From positions 26,012 through 90,011 of the forward strand of contig NZ_NRQU01000011.1 of assembly GCF_004119495.1 (NCBI RefSeq): a DNA stretch of 64,000 nucleotides, written 5' to 3'. Below, in pieces: positions 7,674 to 17,072 of the stretch (within the stretch, counting starts at the first letter, position 1; every line of letters begins with the position of its first letter). Both the position numbers and the translations under genes were made by a program. The notes under the pieces are model-generated. The model was not told the DNA's origin. It did not search any database and saw only the letters and a list, made by a program, of their open reading frames with translations. Source of the DNA: Flavobacterium sp. YO12 (lineage in GTDB: Bacteria > Bacteroidota > Bacteroidia > Flavobacteriales > Flavobacteriaceae).

Positions 7674-10600
7674 ATGCATCAATACTTCTACGCCATTCAT
7701 TTATTTGTAAACCGACGAAAATCTTTATCGGTTCTTTTGGCCGTTTTGATGCTTTTAGTATTTGGCTTTTTTGCTTCACAAATTAAGTTTGAAGAGGACA
7801 TCAGCAAGCTTATTCCAGCAAACGACAAAGCCGATGCGACCGCAAAAGTTTTAAAACAATTAAATTTTGCTGATAAAACAACCGTTATTTTTGAACTTGA
7901 AAAAAACGGTTCTCAAGACGATTTAAAAGAAATGGCTGCTGTTTTTTCAGACAGCGTTTCTAAATCCTGCAAACCATACATTACTGGAATTCAAGGAAAA
8001 ATAGACGAAGAAAATATTCAAGAAACTATTGATTTTGTTTACAATAATCTGCCTCTTTTTCTAGATGACAACGATTATACTGCCATTCAAAACAAACTGC
8101 AAAAAGACAGCATTGCGGCAACTGCACAAGGAAATTACAAATCAATCATTTCTCCATCTGGATTTATTACCAAAGATTTTATTCTGCAGGACCCGCTTGG
8201 AATTTCTTTCATCGCTTTAAAAAAATTACAGCAATTAAATATTGGCGACGATTTTACACTCGATAATGGTTTTGTAATGACAAAGGATAAAAAGAAATTA
8301 CTTCTTTTTATAACCTCAGATATTTCATCAAGCGAAACGGAAAAAAACTCCATTTTTGCCGAAAAACTTAAATCAATTCAAGAAAACTTAAATCAGCAGT
8401 TTAAAGGAAAAACTTCTGTGAGTTATTTTGGTTCGGCTTTAATTGCGGCTGCCAATGCAAAACAAATTAAAAGCGATATTGTTTTAACAACATCAATTGC
8501 GATGTTTACCTTAATGTTGATTCTGATATTATTTTACAGAAAAATATTAATTCCGCTTATTATTTTTCTTCCAACCGTTTTTGGAGCTTTATTTGCCGTT
8601 GCCTTTTTATATTTTGTAAAAGAACAAATTTCAGCGATTTCTCTAGGAATTGGATCGATCTTGTTGGGAATTACGATCGATTATTCGCTTCACATTCTTA
8701 CACATTACAAACACAACAGCGATATAAAAACCTTGTACAAAGACATTACGATGCCTGTTATTATGAGCAGTTCAACAACTGCCGTTGCCTTTTTATGTTT
8801 GCTTTTTGTAAAATCGGATGCCTTAAATGATCTCGGAATTTTTGCCGCTGTTATCGTTATGGCAACTGGAATTTTCTCTCTTTTGATTATTCCGCATTTG
8901 TATAATCCAAAACAAGACAATTTTGAACATAAAAAAAATGCGATTGATAAACTCGCGCATTTCTCCTTTCATAATAATAAAATCCTGATTGGTCTGTGTG
9001 TTATAATTACAATCGTTTGTTGTTTTACTTATAATAATGTTGGCTTCAATAACGATTTATCGCAGTTAAATTTTGTTCCAAAAGACATTAAAGCGGCCGA
9101 AAAACAATTGGAAGAAAGCACAAGTTTAACTTCCAAAACCATTTATGTTGCCTCGTACGGAAAAAGTATGGAGGAAGTATTGCAGAACAACAACAAGCTT
9201 TTTGGAGATTTATCTACAGCAAAAGAACAAGACAAAATATTAAATTTTAGTTCAATTGGCGGTATTGTGCTTTCGCAAGAAGCGCAAAAAGAGAAAATTG
9301 AAAAATGGAATTCATTTTGGAACGCTGAGAAAAAAGAAAATTTGAAGTCACAATTGATTTCCGAAGGTTCAAAACTTGGCTTTAAACCAACAACCTACTC
9401 GATCTTTTTTGATCGTTTAGGCTTTGATTTTAAACCAATTTCTATTTCAGATTATTTAAAAGTTCAAGCATTGCAGCTGAAAGAATTTGTAACCGAAAAA
9501 AATGGTTTTTATACGATTTCAACTTTAGTAAAAGTTACCCCAAAACAACGTGATGTTTTTGTAAAATCAACTTCTGCCAAAGACAACATCATTGCGATTG
9601 ATCGTCAGCAAATGAATGAAACCTTTTTCAGTACTTTAAAAACTGATTTTAATTCGCTTGTAAATTATTCTTTTGTTGCCGTAATTTTTATTTTATTTTT
9701 CTTCTTCCGAAGAGTCGAATTAGTGATTATCAGCTGTATTCCAATTGCTTTAACTGGAATTGTTACGGCTGGAATTATGGGCATTTTTGGTATTCAAATG
9801 AATATTTTCAGCATGATTGTCTGCACCTTAATTTTTGGTCATGGTGTTGATTTTAGTATTTTCATGACAAGCGCTTTACAAAAAGAATATTCGTCAGGAA
9901 AAAATGAAATTGCCATTTACAGAACTTCAATTATTCTGGCGGTAATTACCACTATTTTAGGAATTGGTGCGATGATTTTTGCAAAACATCCAGCATTACG
10001 ATCTATTTCTTCCGTTTCTTTAATTGGAGTTTTTGCAGCTTTAATTATTACATTTATTTTTTATCCTATACTGTTCAAATTATTTTTGTCAAATAGACCC
10101 AAAAACGGAAATCCTCCTTTTCAATTACGCACTTTTATTCATGGTGTAATTTCGTTTTTCTATTATGGTATGGGTGGCATTTTAATGTCTATTTTCAGTT
10201 TTACGATAATGCCGATTTTACCGCTGAGCAAAAAAACAAAAATGAAAGCTTTTAGATATGTGATTTCAAAATTCATGAAATCTGTATTGTATTCAAACCC
10301 ATTTATCCACAAAAAAGTCATCAATAATTTTAATGAAACTTTTGATAAGCCAGCTGTTATAATTGCAAATCATTCTTCGTTTATAGATATTCTTGCAATG
10401 GGAATGCTGAGTCCAAAAATTATTTTTCTGGTAAGCGACTGGGTTTACAACTCTCCCATATTTGGCGGAACAGTTAGAAAAGCAGGTTTTTATCCCGTTT
10501 CTGAAGGTCTTGAAGGCGGTGTAGAACATTTAAGAAAAAAAGTTGAAGAAGGTTATTCCTTAATGGTATTTCCAGAAGGAACTCGTTCTGAAAACAATGT

Positions 10601-11351
10601 TGTAAAAAGATTTCATAAAGGCGCTTTCTTTCTTGCCCAAGAATTTAACTTAGACATTATTCCTGTTGTGATTCATGGTGCCTCAGAAGCGATTCCAAAA
10701 GGCGATTTTGTAATTCATCGCAGTACGCTTACCCTTTCAATTTTAGAGCGAATTACTCCCGAAAATAATTCTTTTGGAAATAATTATGCCGAGCGTACAA
10801 AACAAATCAGTTCTTTCTTTAAGGCTGAATATCGCAAAATTCGCCAACAGCTCGAAGGTCCTGCTTATTTCAAATCAATGCTCATTAACAGCTATGATTA
10901 TAAAGAACTTGAAATAGGCAATAGTGTAAAAAAAGATCTAAGTCAAAATTTAGAAACCTATTACAACTTAAATAAATACATTGATTCTAAAGCTAAAATA
11001 CTCCATCTTGCAAATGATTATGGGCAGCTGGATGTTTTATTGACTTTGCAGGAACCACAGCATAAGGTGTTTTCATTTATAAATGATGAAGAAAAATTGG
11101 CTGTTGCAAAAACGAATTATTTCCTTAAAAAAAGAAAAATATTTTATTCAGATCCATTAGAATCAGCATTTGAAAATCAACATGAAATTCTTTTAATTTC
11201 TGATGAAAGCTATGTTGCTGCTTTTGAAAAAATCATTTTAAGCACAACAATAATTTTAATTAACTGCCAAGATTTAAAAACTAAATTGATTGCAGCTGGT
11301 TTTGAAATTACTGCTGAAGAAAATGATATAACCGTAGTAAAGAAAAAATAG
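7674..11351 (+). CDS. MMPL transporter / lysophospholipid acyltransferase / degenerate methyltransferase fusion
   Basis: Protein of 1225 residues with three parts. Residues about 1-820 form an RND/MMPL-type exporter with two transmembrane bundles and two periplasmic loops. Residues about 880-1080 form a PlsC-type acyltransferase with NHSSFID (His900, Asp905) and FPEGTRS (966-972). The last about 130 residues correspond to the class I methyltransferase found in trifunctional homologues, but the SAM-binding loop reads LHLANDYG (1110-1117) instead of a glycine-rich DxGxGxG. It probably acylates and exports a lipid-like pigment intermediate. The stop is one base before the next ATG. Confidence 0.88.
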   Translation: MHQYFYAIHLFVNRRKSLSVLLAVLMLLVFGFFASQIKFEEDISKLIPANDKADATAKVLKQLNFADKTTVIFELEKNGSQDDLKEMAAVFSDSVSKSCKPYITGIQGKIDEENIQETIDFVYNNLPLFLDDNDYTAIQNKLQKDSIAATAQGNYKSIISPSGFITKDFILQDPLGISFIALKKLQQLNIGDDFTLDNGFVMTKDKKKLLLFITSDISSSETEKNSIFAEKLKSIQENLNQQFKGKTSVSYFGSALIAAANAKQIKSDIVLTTSIAMFTLMLILILFYRKILIPLIIFLPTVFGALFAVAFLYFVKEQISAISLGIGSILLGITIDYSLHILTHYKHNSDIKTLYKDITMPVIMSSSTTAVAFLCLLFVKSDALNDLGIFAAVIVMATGIFSLLIIPHLYNPKQDNFEHKKNAIDKLAHFSFHNNKILIGLCVIITIVCCFTYNNVGFNNDLSQLNFVPKDIKAAEKQLEESTSLTSKTIYVASYGKSMEEVLQNNNKLFGDLSTAKEQDKILNFSSIGGIVLSQEAQKEKIEKWNSFWNAEKKENLKSQLISEGSKLGFKPTTYSIFFDRLGFDFKPISISDYLKVQALQLKEFVTEKNGFYTISTLVKVTPKQRDVFVKSTSAKDNIIAIDRQQMNETFFSTLKTDFNSLVNYSFVAVIFILFFFFRRVELVIISCIPIALTGIVTAGIMGIFGIQMNIFSMIVCTLIFGHGVDFSIFMTSALQKEYSSGKNEIAIYRTSIILAVITTILGIGAMIFAKHPALRSISSVSLIGVFAALIITFIFYPILFKLFLSNRPKNGNPPFQLRTFIHGVISFFYYGMGGILMSIFSFTIMPILPLSKKTKMKAFRYVISKFMKSVLYSNPFIHKKVINNFNETFDKPAVIIANHSSFIDILAMGMLSPKIIFLVSDWVYNSPIFGGTVRKAGFYPVSEGLEGGVEHLRKKVEEGYSLMVFPEGTRSENNVVKRFHKGAFFLAQEFNLDIIPVVIHGASEAIPKGDFVIHRSTLTLSILERITPENNSFGNNYAERTKQISSFFKAEYRKIRQQLEGPAYFKSMLINSYDYKELEIGNSVKKDLSQNLETYYNLNKYIDSKAKILHLANDYGQLDVLLTLQEPQHKVFSFINDEEKLAVAKTNYFLKKRKIFYSDPLESAFENQHEILLISDESYVAAFEKIILSTTIILINCQDLKTKLIAAGFEITAEENDITVVKKK

Positions 11352-11352
11352 A

Positions 11353-12870
11353 ATGAAGGAGCATTACGATGTAGTAATTGTTGGCAGCGGTTTAGGCGGA
11401 TTAGTTTCGTCTATAATTTTGGCTAAAGAAGGCTACAGCGTTTGTGTGCTTGAAAAGAACAATCAATACGGTGGAAATCTGCAGACTTTTGTTCGTGATA
11501 AAACTATTTTTGATACGGGAATTCATTATATCGGAGGCTTAGATAAAGGCGAAAATCTCTATAAATATTTTAATTATATCGGTATTATGAAGCATCTAAA
11601 TTTGAAAAAATTAGATGATAATTGTTACGATATGATTTCTTTTGAAGATGATCCAAACGAATATCCACATGCGCAGGGATACGATAATTTCACCAAACAG
11701 CTGACTGCCTTTTTTCCTGAAGAAAAAGCCAATATTGATAAATACTGCGAAAAACTAAAGTCGATCTGCGACGCTTTTCCGCTTTACAATTTAAATTGGG
11801 AAGGAAAATATGAAAACGAAATTCTTGCGCTAAACGCAAAAGAAACGATTGACGAATGCACGCAGAATGAAAAATTAAAAGCGGTTCTTGCCGGCTCTAA
11901 TTTTTTATATGCCGGAATTCCAGATAAATCACCTTTTTACGTTCATGCCCTTTCGGTAAATTCATACATTCAAAGTTCGTGGCGATGCATTAACGGCGGA
12001 AGCCAAATTACAAAACAACTTTTAAAACAGCTTAAAAAATACGGCGGCGAATTTTACAAATACAAAGAAGTGACTCGATTTCATGTCGAAAACAATAAAG
12101 TCGAATTTGTCGAATTAAAAGACGGAACAAAAGTTTTTGGCTCCATGTTTATTTCAAATATTGAACCTAAAACAACTTTGAAAATGGCTGGCGAAGAAAA
12201 CTTTAGAAAAGCGTTTGTTAATAGAGTTCAAAGTCTTGAAGGTGTCATTTCGGCTTTTAGTTTGTATTTGGTTTTTAAACCTGAAACTTTTAAATATATC
12301 AATCATAATTTTTATCATTTCAAAAAAAGCAGTGAGGTCTGGACTGCGCATGATTATGATGATGATTCGTGGCCAAAAGGTTTTATGGCTTCGATGAATG
12401 CTTCAAAAAAAGATGAAATCTGGGCTGACGGAATGACGTTTATTACGTACATGAAATATGAAGATATGATTCCTTGGATTGATACTTTTAACACAACTGC
12501 GGAAAAAAGTGATCGAGGGGAAAGTTATGAGGAATTTAAAGCGAGAAAAACGGCTAAATTTTTAGATGAAATTGAACTGAAGTTTCCAGGAATTAAAGAT
12601 TGTATCAAATCGATTCATTCTTCTACACCGCTTTCATATCGCGATTATATTGGCGGTTACAATGGAAATATGTACGGATATGTTAAAGATTCTAATAATC
12701 CTATGAAAACATTAATCCCTGCAAAAACCAAATTGGATAATTTGTATCTTACGGGTCAAAGTATAAACATGCACGGAGTATTGGGTGTAACAATTGGTGC
12801 CGTTTCTACCTGCTCTGAAATTATTGGTAAAGAATATTTGGTTACCAAAATTAACAAAGAATCTGAATAA
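11353..12870 (+). CDS. Phytoene desaturase-like FAD-dependent oxidoreductase
   Basis: Protein of 505 residues. The N-terminal FAD/NAD-binding fold is YDVVIVGSGLGGLVSS (about 5-20) with the conserved acidic end of strand 2 in VCVLEKNNQYGGN. The C-terminal FAD contact region is LYLTGQSINMHGVLG followed by TIGAVSTCSEI. It belongs to the carotenoid-desaturase/all-trans-retinol-saturase superfamily. Within the cluster it would introduce or adjust double bonds or oxidise the ring moiety; this is inference from family chemistry. It starts one base after the MMPL stop, with a 6-base gap to the next gene. Confidence 0.85.
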   Translation: MKEHYDVVIVGSGLGGLVSSIILAKEGYSVCVLEKNNQYGGNLQTFVRDKTIFDTGIHYIGGLDKGENLYKYFNYIGIMKHLNLKKLDDNCYDMISFEDDPNEYPHAQGYDNFTKQLTAFFPEEKANIDKYCEKLKSICDAFPLYNLNWEGKYENEILALNAKETIDECTQNEKLKAVLAGSNFLYAGIPDKSPFYVHALSVNSYIQSSWRCINGGSQITKQLLKQLKKYGGEFYKYKEVTRFHVENNKVEFVELKDGTKVFGSMFISNIEPKTTLKMAGEENFRKAFVNRVQSLEGVISAFSLYLVFKPETFKYINHNFYHFKKSSEVWTAHDYDDDSWPKGFMASMNASKKDEIWADGMTFITYMKYEDMIPWIDTFNTTAEKSDRGESYEEFKARKTAKFLDEIELKFPGIKDCIKSIHSSTPLSYRDYIGGYNGNMYGYVKDSNNPMKTLIPAKTKLDNLYLTGQSINMHGVLGVTIGAVSTCSEIIGKEYLVTKINKESE

Positions 12871-12876
12871 AGAATC

Positions 12877-14544
12877 ATGAAAAACAGAATCTCATTTTTT
12901 TTATTTATCGGTTTTCTACTGTCGCTTGTTTCTTGCGGAACATCAAAATCAATGCACCATCAACCCGAAATTTCGGGATATAATGCACAAAAACCAGTTG
13001 TCAAAAAAATCTCTGATTCTGTTTTTACCTCAGGAAAAAATTCTCTTTTAAAAAACAGACAAGGTCTTTGGGAATTGTATGCTGAAGGCGATCCGCTTGA
13101 AATTGGTTTAAACACCGGCGCCTTGACAGATTCACTTTTAAAAAAACAACAACAGATTTTTTTCTCTAAAATAACCGATTTAATTCCGTCCAATTTTGAA
13201 CAGAAAATGCTTCGTCATTTTTTAAAATGGTACAATCGAAAATTATTTTTGAATGTTCCTGAGGAATATCAAACGGAAATTTTTGGCGTTTCAGAATATA
13301 CTTCACATGAGTTCGACAATATTGCATCCAAATATCAACGCGGCTTATATTTACACGCTGCACACGATATTGGCCATGCTCTTCAAGATTTAGCTTTAGT
13401 CGGCTGTTCTTCTTTTGCTGCTTGGAATGAAAAATCGGAAGACGGGAGTTTAATTCTTGGACGAAATTTTGATTTTTATGTAAACGATGCTTTCGCCGAA
13501 AATAAAATCGTGGCATTCATAAATCCGAAAGAAGGTCATAAATTTATGATGATTACTTGGCCGGGAATGATTGGTGCGGTTTCTGGAATGAACCAAGAAG
13601 GTTTAACAATTACAATTAATGCATCAAAATCGAAAATTCCATTAATTGCCAAAACACCAATTTCGATTCTTACTCGAGAAATTTTACAGCACGCCGCAAC
13701 AATAGACGAAGCCGTTGCGATTGCCAAAAAAAGAAAAGTATTTGTTTCTGAATCTATAATGGTAGGAAGTGCAAATGATAATAAAGCAGTTTTAATCGAA
13801 GTTTCTCCCAAAAAAATGGATGTTTACGACGTTTCAAACAGTAATGAATTAATTTGTTCGAATCATTTTCAAGGTGATGCTTTTAAATATGATAAAAGAA
13901 ATCAAGCTCAAATCGCTAACAGCCATTCTGAATATCGATTTGAAAGAATGCAGGAACTTTTATCTGAAAATCCAAAAGTAAATCCTGAAATTGCTTCTGA
14001 AATTCTTCGAAATAAAAACGGTTTAAAAGATATTCCGCTTGGTTATGGATCTGAAAAAGCACTAAATCAGCTTATGGCACATCACGGAATTATTTTTAAA
14101 CCTAAAGAAAAATTAGTCTGGGTGTCTGCAAATCCGTATCAATTAGGCGAATTTGTCTGCTACAATTTAGATACTGTTTTTAGTAATCGAAAAACAGATA
14201 CTTTGGTTTCGTTTCAACTAGAAAATTTAAATATTGCCAAAGATCCTTTTCTAGAAACTACAGCTTACGAGAATTATAAAAAATTTAGAATTGAAGATCA
14301 TAAAATAGATGCTCTGCTTGAAAAAAAAGAAAGTATTTCGGTTGCATTTATTCAAAATTACCAATCCTTAAACCCTGATTATTGGGTTGTATATTATAAG
14401 CCAGGATTGTACTTTTACCAAATAAAAGATTTTAATCAGGCAAAGCTTAATTTTGAAAAAGCTTTGACGAAAGAAATCACCACTGCACCCGAAAAAGAAA
14501 AAATTGAAAAATATTTAAAAAAGATCAAAAGAAAACTACAATGA
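12877..14544 (+). CDS. C45-family acyltransferase/hydrolase lipoprotein
   Basis: Protein of 555 residues. The lipoprotein signal ends LLSLVSCGTS. The central Ntn-hydrolase domain carries the expected nucleophile Cys177 in LVGCSSFAAW, then LILGRNFDFY and the segment MIGAVSGMNQEGL, typical of acyl-CoA:6-aminopenicillanate acyltransferase (peptidase C45). The C-terminal about 110 residues look helical and TPR-like (YYKPGLYFYQIKDFNQAK). Ntn acyltransferases self-cleave before the Cys. A lipidated periplasmic acyltransferase could form the resorcinol ester of flexirubin, but no direct evidence is visible. It overlaps the next gene by 4 bases (ATGA). Confidence 0.82.
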   Translation: MKNRISFFLFIGFLLSLVSCGTSKSMHHQPEISGYNAQKPVVKKISDSVFTSGKNSLLKNRQGLWELYAEGDPLEIGLNTGALTDSLLKKQQQIFFSKITDLIPSNFEQKMLRHFLKWYNRKLFLNVPEEYQTEIFGVSEYTSHEFDNIASKYQRGLYLHAAHDIGHALQDLALVGCSSFAAWNEKSEDGSLILGRNFDFYVNDAFAENKIVAFINPKEGHKFMMITWPGMIGAVSGMNQEGLTITINASKSKIPLIAKTPISILTREILQHAATIDEAVAIAKKRKVFVSESIMVGSANDNKAVLIEVSPKKMDVYDVSNSNELICSNHFQGDAFKYDKRNQAQIANSHSEYRFERMQELLSENPKVNPEIASEILRNKNGLKDIPLGYGSEKALNQLMAHHGIIFKPKEKLVWVSANPYQLGEFVCYNLDTVFSNRKTDTLVSFQLENLNIAKDPFLETTAYENYKKFRIEDHKIDALLEKKESISVAFIQNYQSLNPDYWVVYYKPGLYFYQIKDFNQAKLNFEKALTKEITTAPEKEKIEKYLKKIKRKLQ

Positions 14545-15836
14545 TTCCAGCAATAGAAAAAGATTCTTTAGAAGAAATTAAAATTTTTCAAGAAAAAAAA
14601 CTTACCGAACTTTTAGAATACATCAGTCAAAATTCTCCTTTTTACAAAAGACTTTTTGCTGGACAGAATATTGATATTTCAAAAATTAAAACGCTCGAAG
14701 ATTTACAATTTTTGCCTGTTACTACAAAAGAAGATTTACAACAATACAATGATGATTTTGTATGTGTACCGCAAAACAAAATTATCGACTACGCCTCTAC
14801 TTCTGGTACTTTAGGAGATCCTGTAACTTTTGGTTTAACCGATTCTGATTTAGATCGATTGGCTTATAATGAAGCTATTTCTTTTGCCTGCGCAGGAATT
14901 GCTGAAGGCGATGTTGTACAGTTGATGACTACAATCGATAGAAAATTTATGGCTGGTTTGGCTTATTTTCTGGGACTACGAAAACTAAAAGTAGGCGTTA
15001 TTCGTGTTGGTGCCGGAATTCCTGAAATGCAATGGGATTCGATTTTAAAATACAATCCGAGTTATTTAATTACCGTTCCTTCGTTTTTATTGAAGTTAAT
15101 TGAATATGCCGAAATTCACGGAATCGATTATAATAATTCGAGTGTAAAAGGCGCTATTTGTATTGGAGAATCGCTGAGAGATCAAGATTTTTCGATGAAT
15201 ACTTTGTCTAAAAAAATCACGGATAAATGGAATATTAAGTTGTTTTCGACTTATGCTTCTACTGAAATGAGTACGGCTTTTACAGAATGTGAACACGGAA
15301 AAGGCGGTCATCATCATCCAGAATTAATCATTGTTGAAGTTTTGGACGAAAATAATCTGCCAGTAAAAAATGGCGAAACGGGTGAACTCACTTTTACTAC
15401 TTTAGGTATTGAAGCGATGCCTTTATTGCGTTTTAAAACGGGCGATATTGTACAGCTTCATAATGAACCTTGCGCCTGCGGGCGACACACTTTGCGTGTT
15501 GGTCCAGTTTTAGGACGAAAAAAACAGATGATCAAATACAAAGGCACAACACTTTATCCGCCGGCAATGAACGATGTTTTAAGTGGTTTTGATAATATCG
15601 AGAATCATATTATTGAAATTTCGACAAACGATTTAGGCACAGATGAAATCGTGATAAAGATTGCTGTAAAAAATCAAACTCCAGAATTTTTACAGGAAAT
15701 AAAAGATCATTTTAGAGCCAAATTAAGAGTAACTCCAAAAATAGAATTCGCCTCAAAAGAAACTTTAAACCCTTTGGTTTTTAACCCAATGAGCCGTAAA
15801 CCAATTCGTTTTTTTGATTATAGAACTTCGTTCTAA
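14541..15836 (+). CDS. PaaK-like adenylate-forming ligase (phenylacetate-CoA ligase family)
   Basis: Protein of 431 residues. The ATP-binding loop is STSGTLGDPVTF (about 88-99). The later adenylation motifs are YASTEMSTAF, a cysteine-rich GEL-to-CACGRH region and LGRKKQMIKYKG. The C-terminal small domain is typical of PaaK. It would activate an aromatic or fatty acid as CoA or ACP thioester, fitting the aryl starter of flexirubin, although the acid cannot be read from sequence. It is coupled to the C45 gene by a 4-base overlap and is the last gene of the pigment run; its stop codon lies in the first unit of the repeat at 15833. Confidence 0.82.
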   Translation: MIPAIEKDSLEEIKIFQEKKLTELLEYISQNSPFYKRLFAGQNIDISKIKTLEDLQFLPVTTKEDLQQYNDDFVCVPQNKIIDYASTSGTLGDPVTFGLTDSDLDRLAYNEAISFACAGIAEGDVVQLMTTIDRKFMAGLAYFLGLRKLKVGVIRVGAGIPEMQWDSILKYNPSYLITVPSFLLKLIEYAEIHGIDYNNSSVKGAICIGESLRDQDFSMNTLSKKITDKWNIKLFSTYASTEMSTAFTECEHGKGGHHHPELIIVEVLDENNLPVKNGETGELTFTTLGIEAMPLLRFKTGDIVQLHNEPCACGRHTLRVGPVLGRKKQMIKYKGTTLYPPAMNDVLSGFDNIENHIIEISTNDLGTDEIVIKIAVKNQTPEFLQEIKDHFRAKLRVTPKIEFASKETLNPLVFNPMSRKPIRFFDYRTSF

Positions 15837-15937
15837 GTTGCTAAGATACTGAGATTCTAAGGTTCTAAGTTTTTCTTTTTTAATATTAAATAAGGATAAA
15901 AAACTCAGAACCTTAGCATCTTAGAAACTTAGACTCT
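15833..15937. repeat. 8-nt periodic CTAAG repeat in inverted arrangement
   Basis: From 15834 the sequence runs in 8-base steps: CTAAGTTG, CTAAGATA, CTGAGATT, CTAAGGTT, CTAAGTTT. After an AT-rich spacer it returns on the other strand as ACTCAGAA, CCTTAGCA, TCTTAGAA, ACTTAGAC. The element would fold into a long imperfect hairpin after the last pigment gene and might serve as a transcription end. It contains the TAA stop of the PaaK-like gene. It looks like a dispersed intergenic repeat, but only one copy is seen here. Confidence 0.8.
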
Positions 15938-15958
15938 TTTTAATTAAACTAAATGTTG

Positions 15959-15966
15959 TAATTTTG
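15959..15966 (+). promoter_or_regulatory. Putative -7 element TAATTTTG upstream of dus
   Basis: TAATTTTG matches the Bacteroidetes primary-sigma -7 consensus TAnnTTTG and ends 9 bases before the ATG at 15976, implying a very short leader. No clear -33 TTG is seen at the usual distance. Confidence 0.5.
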
Positions 15967-15975
15967 CAAAAAATT

Positions 15976-16974
15976 ATGAAGATGGTCAAGATTGGCAACA
16001 TAGAATTACCCGAATTTCCTTTACTGCTTGCTCCAATGGAAGATGTGAGTGATCCGCCGTTTCGCAGATTATGCAAAACGCACGGCGCTGACATGATGTA
16101 CTCGGAATTTATTTCATCAGAAGGATTGATTCGTGATGCGATCAAAAGTAGAATGAAGTTGGATATTTTTGATTACGAACGTCCTGTTGGAATTCAGATT
16201 TTTGGTGGTGATGAGGAAGCAATGGCACTTTCGTCTAAAATTGTTTCTACGGTAAAACCTGATTTAGTCGATATTAATTTTGGCTGTCCTGTAAAAAAAG
16301 TAGTTTGTAAAGGTGCTGGAGCGGGCGTTTTGAAAGATGTTGATTTGATGGTTCGTTTGACAAAAGCGGTTATTAGAAGTACTGATTTACCTGTAACGGT
16401 AAAAACGCGTTTGGGCTGGGATGAAAACTCGATTAATATTGATGAAGTTGCAGAAAGGCTTCAGGATATAGGTGTTCAAGCTTTAACGATTCACGCCAGA
16501 ACTCGTGCTCAAATGTACAAAGGCCACTCTGATTGGTCGCATATTGCGCGTGTAAAAAACAACCCAAGAATTACGATGCCTATTTTTGGAAACGGTGATA
16601 TCGATAATCCTGAAAAGGCTTTAAAATATAAAAACGAATACGGAATTGATGGTATCATGATTGGCCGTGCTGCAATTGGTTATCCGTGGATTTTTAATGA
16701 AATTAAACATTATTTTAAAACGGGCGAGCATTTACCTGCTCCAACGGTTATTGATCGTGTTGAAGCCGCTCGAAATCATTTACAATGGTCTATGGATTGG
16801 AAAGGCGAACGTTTAGGAATTGTAGAAATGCGCCGTCATTATACGAACTACTTCAAAGGAATTCATTCTTTTAAAGAATTCAAACAAAAACTAGTTACCA
16901 CTGATGCACCTGAAGATTTATTCGCAATTATGAAGGAAATTGAGCAGGTTTATGCAGGATATGAGTTTGTTTAA
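15976..16974 (+). CDS. dus: tRNA-dihydrouridine synthase (DusB-like)
   Basis: Flavoprotein of about 332 residues that reduces uridines in the tRNA D-loop. It begins PLLLAPMEDVSDPPFR. The catalytic Cys lies in the region INFGCPVKKVVCKGAG, FMN contacts are in TVKTRLGW and LTIHARTRAQMYKG, and IMIGRAAIGYPWIF is a typical C-terminal phosphate-binding motif. The ATG at 15976 (MKMVKIGN) is preferred to a TTG at 15964 that lies inside the -7 element; 15982 is also possible. The gene stands alone, with a shared terminator after it. Confidence 0.93.
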   Translation: MKMVKIGNIELPEFPLLLAPMEDVSDPPFRRLCKTHGADMMYSEFISSEGLIRDAIKSRMKLDIFDYERPVGIQIFGGDEEAMALSSKIVSTVKPDLVDINFGCPVKKVVCKGAGAGVLKDVDLMVRLTKAVIRSTDLPVTVKTRLGWDENSINIDEVAERLQDIGVQALTIHARTRAQMYKGHSDWSHIARVKNNPRITMPIFGNGDIDNPEKALKYKNEYGIDGIMIGRAAIGYPWIFNEIKHYFKTGEHLPAPTVIDRVEAARNHLQWSMDWKGERLGIVEMRRHYTNYFKGIHSFKEFKQKLVTTDAPEDLFAIMKEIEQVYAGYEFV

Positions 16975-17022
16975 AATATAATCTTTGCCAAAGTTTTCAC
17001 CTCTGATAAAGATCTGATATAT

Positions 17023-17057
17023 AAAAAATACCTTCAATATTGAAGGTATTTTTTTTG
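17023..17057. terminator. Bidirectional hairpin terminator
   Basis: AAAAAATACCTTCAATATTGAAGGTATTTTTTT-type palindrome: a stem of about 13 bp ATACCTTCAATATTGAAGGTAT flanked by A and T runs. It sits between the convergent dus and amidase genes and can serve both. Confidence 0.85.
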
Positions 17058-17072
17058 AATGTATAGTCATTT

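Noticed and set aside
7604..7786. A 60-codon frame overlapping the start of the MMPL gene
   Set aside because: It is read through the inverted repeat and into the MMPL gene in another frame, with no recognisable feature.
13166..13516. A 116-codon minus-strand frame inside the C45 gene
   Set aside because: It lies fully within a well-supported gene and has a composition of low-complexity back-translation; no family motif.
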